Shown piece by piece: positions 63,087 to 64,000 of a stretch of 64,000 nucleotides of DNA (its first letter is position 1; every line of letters starts with the position of its first letter). Source of the stretch: Magnetospirillum fulvum. GTDB taxonomy: Bacteria > Pseudomonadota > Alphaproteobacteria > Rhodospirillales > Magnetospirillaceae. The notes beneath the pieces are model-generated. The model did no database searches. It saw only the letters and a program-made list of their open reading frames with translations, and was not told the origin of the DNA. The stretch lies in contig NZ_FNWO01000003.1 of NCBI RefSeq assembly GCF_900108475.1, forward strand, positions 124,001-188,000, read 5' to 3'. The position numbers and the translations under genes were made by a program.

Positions 63087-64000
63087 TCAGGCGCGGGCGG
63101 TCAGCTTGGGATCGTTCAACGCGGACAGAACGGTGTGGACGATGCCACCGGCATTGAGACCGGCCTTCTCGTACTGCTCCCACTGGGTGTCATGCTCGAT
63201 GAAGACATCGGGCAGGATCATGGGACGGACCTTCAGGCCGCGATCAAGCGCGCCCTTGCTGGCCAGCAATTGCAGGACGTGACTGCCGAAACCGCCGATC
63301 GAGCCTTCTTCGATCGTGACCAGCACTTCATGCTCGCGGGCCAGCAGCAGAACCAGCTCTTCGTCGAGCGGCTTCATGAAGCGGGCGTCGGCGATCGTCG
63401 GCTTCAGGCCGAGAGCGGTCAGTTCGTCGGCTGCCTTCAGCACCTCGACCAGCCGGGTTCCCAGCGACAGAATCGCCACCCGGTTGCCTTCGCGCAGGAT
63501 GCGGCCCTTGCCGATCGGCAGAACCGAGCCACGGTCGGGCAGTTCGATCCCCATTCCCTCGCCGCGGGGATAGCGGAAGGCGGAGGGACGGTCGTCGATC
63601 GCAGCGGCGGTGGCGACGGCGTGCATCAATTCCGCCTCGTCCGACGGACACATGATGACGATGTCGGGCTGACAGCCGAGCAAGGCCAGATCGTAGGCTC
63701 CGGCGTGGGTCGCCCCGTCGGCACCGACCAGACCGGCGCGGTCGATCGCAAAGCGCACCGGCAGCTTCTGCAACACCACGTCATGCTGCAACTGATCGTA
63801 GGCGCGTTGCAGGAAGGTGGAGTAGATCGCGCAGAACGGCTTCAACCCTTCGCAGGCGAGACCGGCGGCGAAGGTCACCGCATGCTGTTCGGCGATGCCG
63901 ACGTCGAAACAGCGGCCGGGAAAGCGCGAACCGAAGCGGTCGAGACCGGTTCCGGCCGGCATCGCTGCGGTGATGGCGACGACGCGGTCGTCGGCTTCGG
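63087..64000 (-). CDS. dxs: 1-deoxy-D-xylulose-5-phosphate synthase, C-terminal part
   Basis: The last 304 residues of DXS, the thiamine-diphosphate enzyme that starts the MEP isoprenoid pathway from pyruvate and glyceraldehyde 3-phosphate; its products feed carotenoids, the bacteriochlorophyll tail and quinones. [18 protein letters not shown] holds the catalytic Glu; [34 protein letters not shown] and FRYPRGEG follow, then the transketolase C-terminal domain. The N-terminal half lies beyond the right edge. Confidence 0.96.
   Translation of the reverse strand, partial: EADDRVVAITAAMPAGTGLDRFGSRFPGRCFDVGIAEQHAVTFAAGLACEGLKPFCAIYSTFLQRAYDQLQHDVVLQKLPVRFAIDRAGLVGADGATHAGAYDLALLGCQPDIVIMCPSDEAELMHAVATAAAIDDRPSAFRYPRGEGMGIELPDRGSVLPIGKGRILREGNRVAILSLGTRLVEVLKAADELTALGLKPTIADARFMKPLDEELVLLLAREHEVLVTIEEGSIGGFGSHVLQLLASKGALDRGLKVRPMILPDVFIEHDTQWEQYEKAGLNAGGIVHTVLSALNDPKLTARA

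Overview
The window is a high-GC chromosomal segment from an alphaproteobacterium. Several genes point to a purple non-sulfur phototroph of the Rhodospirillales, near Phaeospirillum/Magnetospirillum (taxon is inference). These are a one-step 5-aminolevulinate synthase (hemA), a BciB-type 8-vinyl reductase of bacteriochlorophyll synthesis, a Mo-type nifH behind a sigma-54 promoter, a cytochrome c', an OlsB ornithine-lipid acyltransferase and a vitamin B12 gene group.

Layout. 1-4.1 kb: end of a glycosyltransferase, ygfZ, an OmpR/EnvZ-type two-component pair and tRNA-Phe. 4.1-9.2 kb, minus strand: one tightly overlapping run hisG-hisD-UPF0262-phosphatase-infA-maf-RNase E/G-yacG. 9.4-10.6 kb: bciB. 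10.65-12.2 kb: an island of lower GC with one gene, a uracil-DNA-glycosylase-like domain fused to an ADP-ribosyltransferase-like domain, bracketed by inverted copies of a small two-hairpin repeat. 12.2-16.2 kb: cobL divergent from cobH-cobI-cobJ. 16.3-21 kb: SMR exporter, flavodoxin with a Fur-box-like site, tRNA-Gln, rpsD, UDP-glucuronate 4-epimerase, hemA. 21.3-25.7 kb: class III aminotransferase, cidA/cidB-like pair, SemiSWEET, pyrE, enoyl-CoA hydratase.

25.7-30 kb: a small ribbon-helix-helix protein and a Pls-type single-module peptide synthetase with six membrane segments and three hexapeptide-repeat blocks. 30.14-30.26 kb: a promoter-to-terminator unit with no ORF, a candidate small RNA. 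30.36-32.96 kb: a cassette of three tail-collar proteins, a DUF6916-like protein and a GNAT acetyltransferase. 33.4-34.3 kb: a stand-alone nifH closed by its own terminator. 34.5-44.7 kb: a LysR regulator divergent from phosphotransferase-DUF1302-DUF1329-YCF48-like-RND/MMPL-old yellow enzyme, probably an envelope system for a hydrophobic compound.

44.7-56.8 kb: cytochrome c', transglutaminase-like protein, RMF-like protein, ubiX, a DUF465 protein, prpE, a membrane protein, paaK, a BaiN-like flavoprotein, a ParA-type ATPase with a C-terminal membrane helix, msrA and olsB. 56.8-64 kb: rnd, aspS, a zinc-linked group (zur with an operator, hisI, a histidine-rich CobW-family GTPase), a two-cysteine SqrR/BigR-type repressor with two palindromes upstream, and the end of dxs. 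I see no rRNA operon, CRISPR array, complete insertion sequence or prophage.
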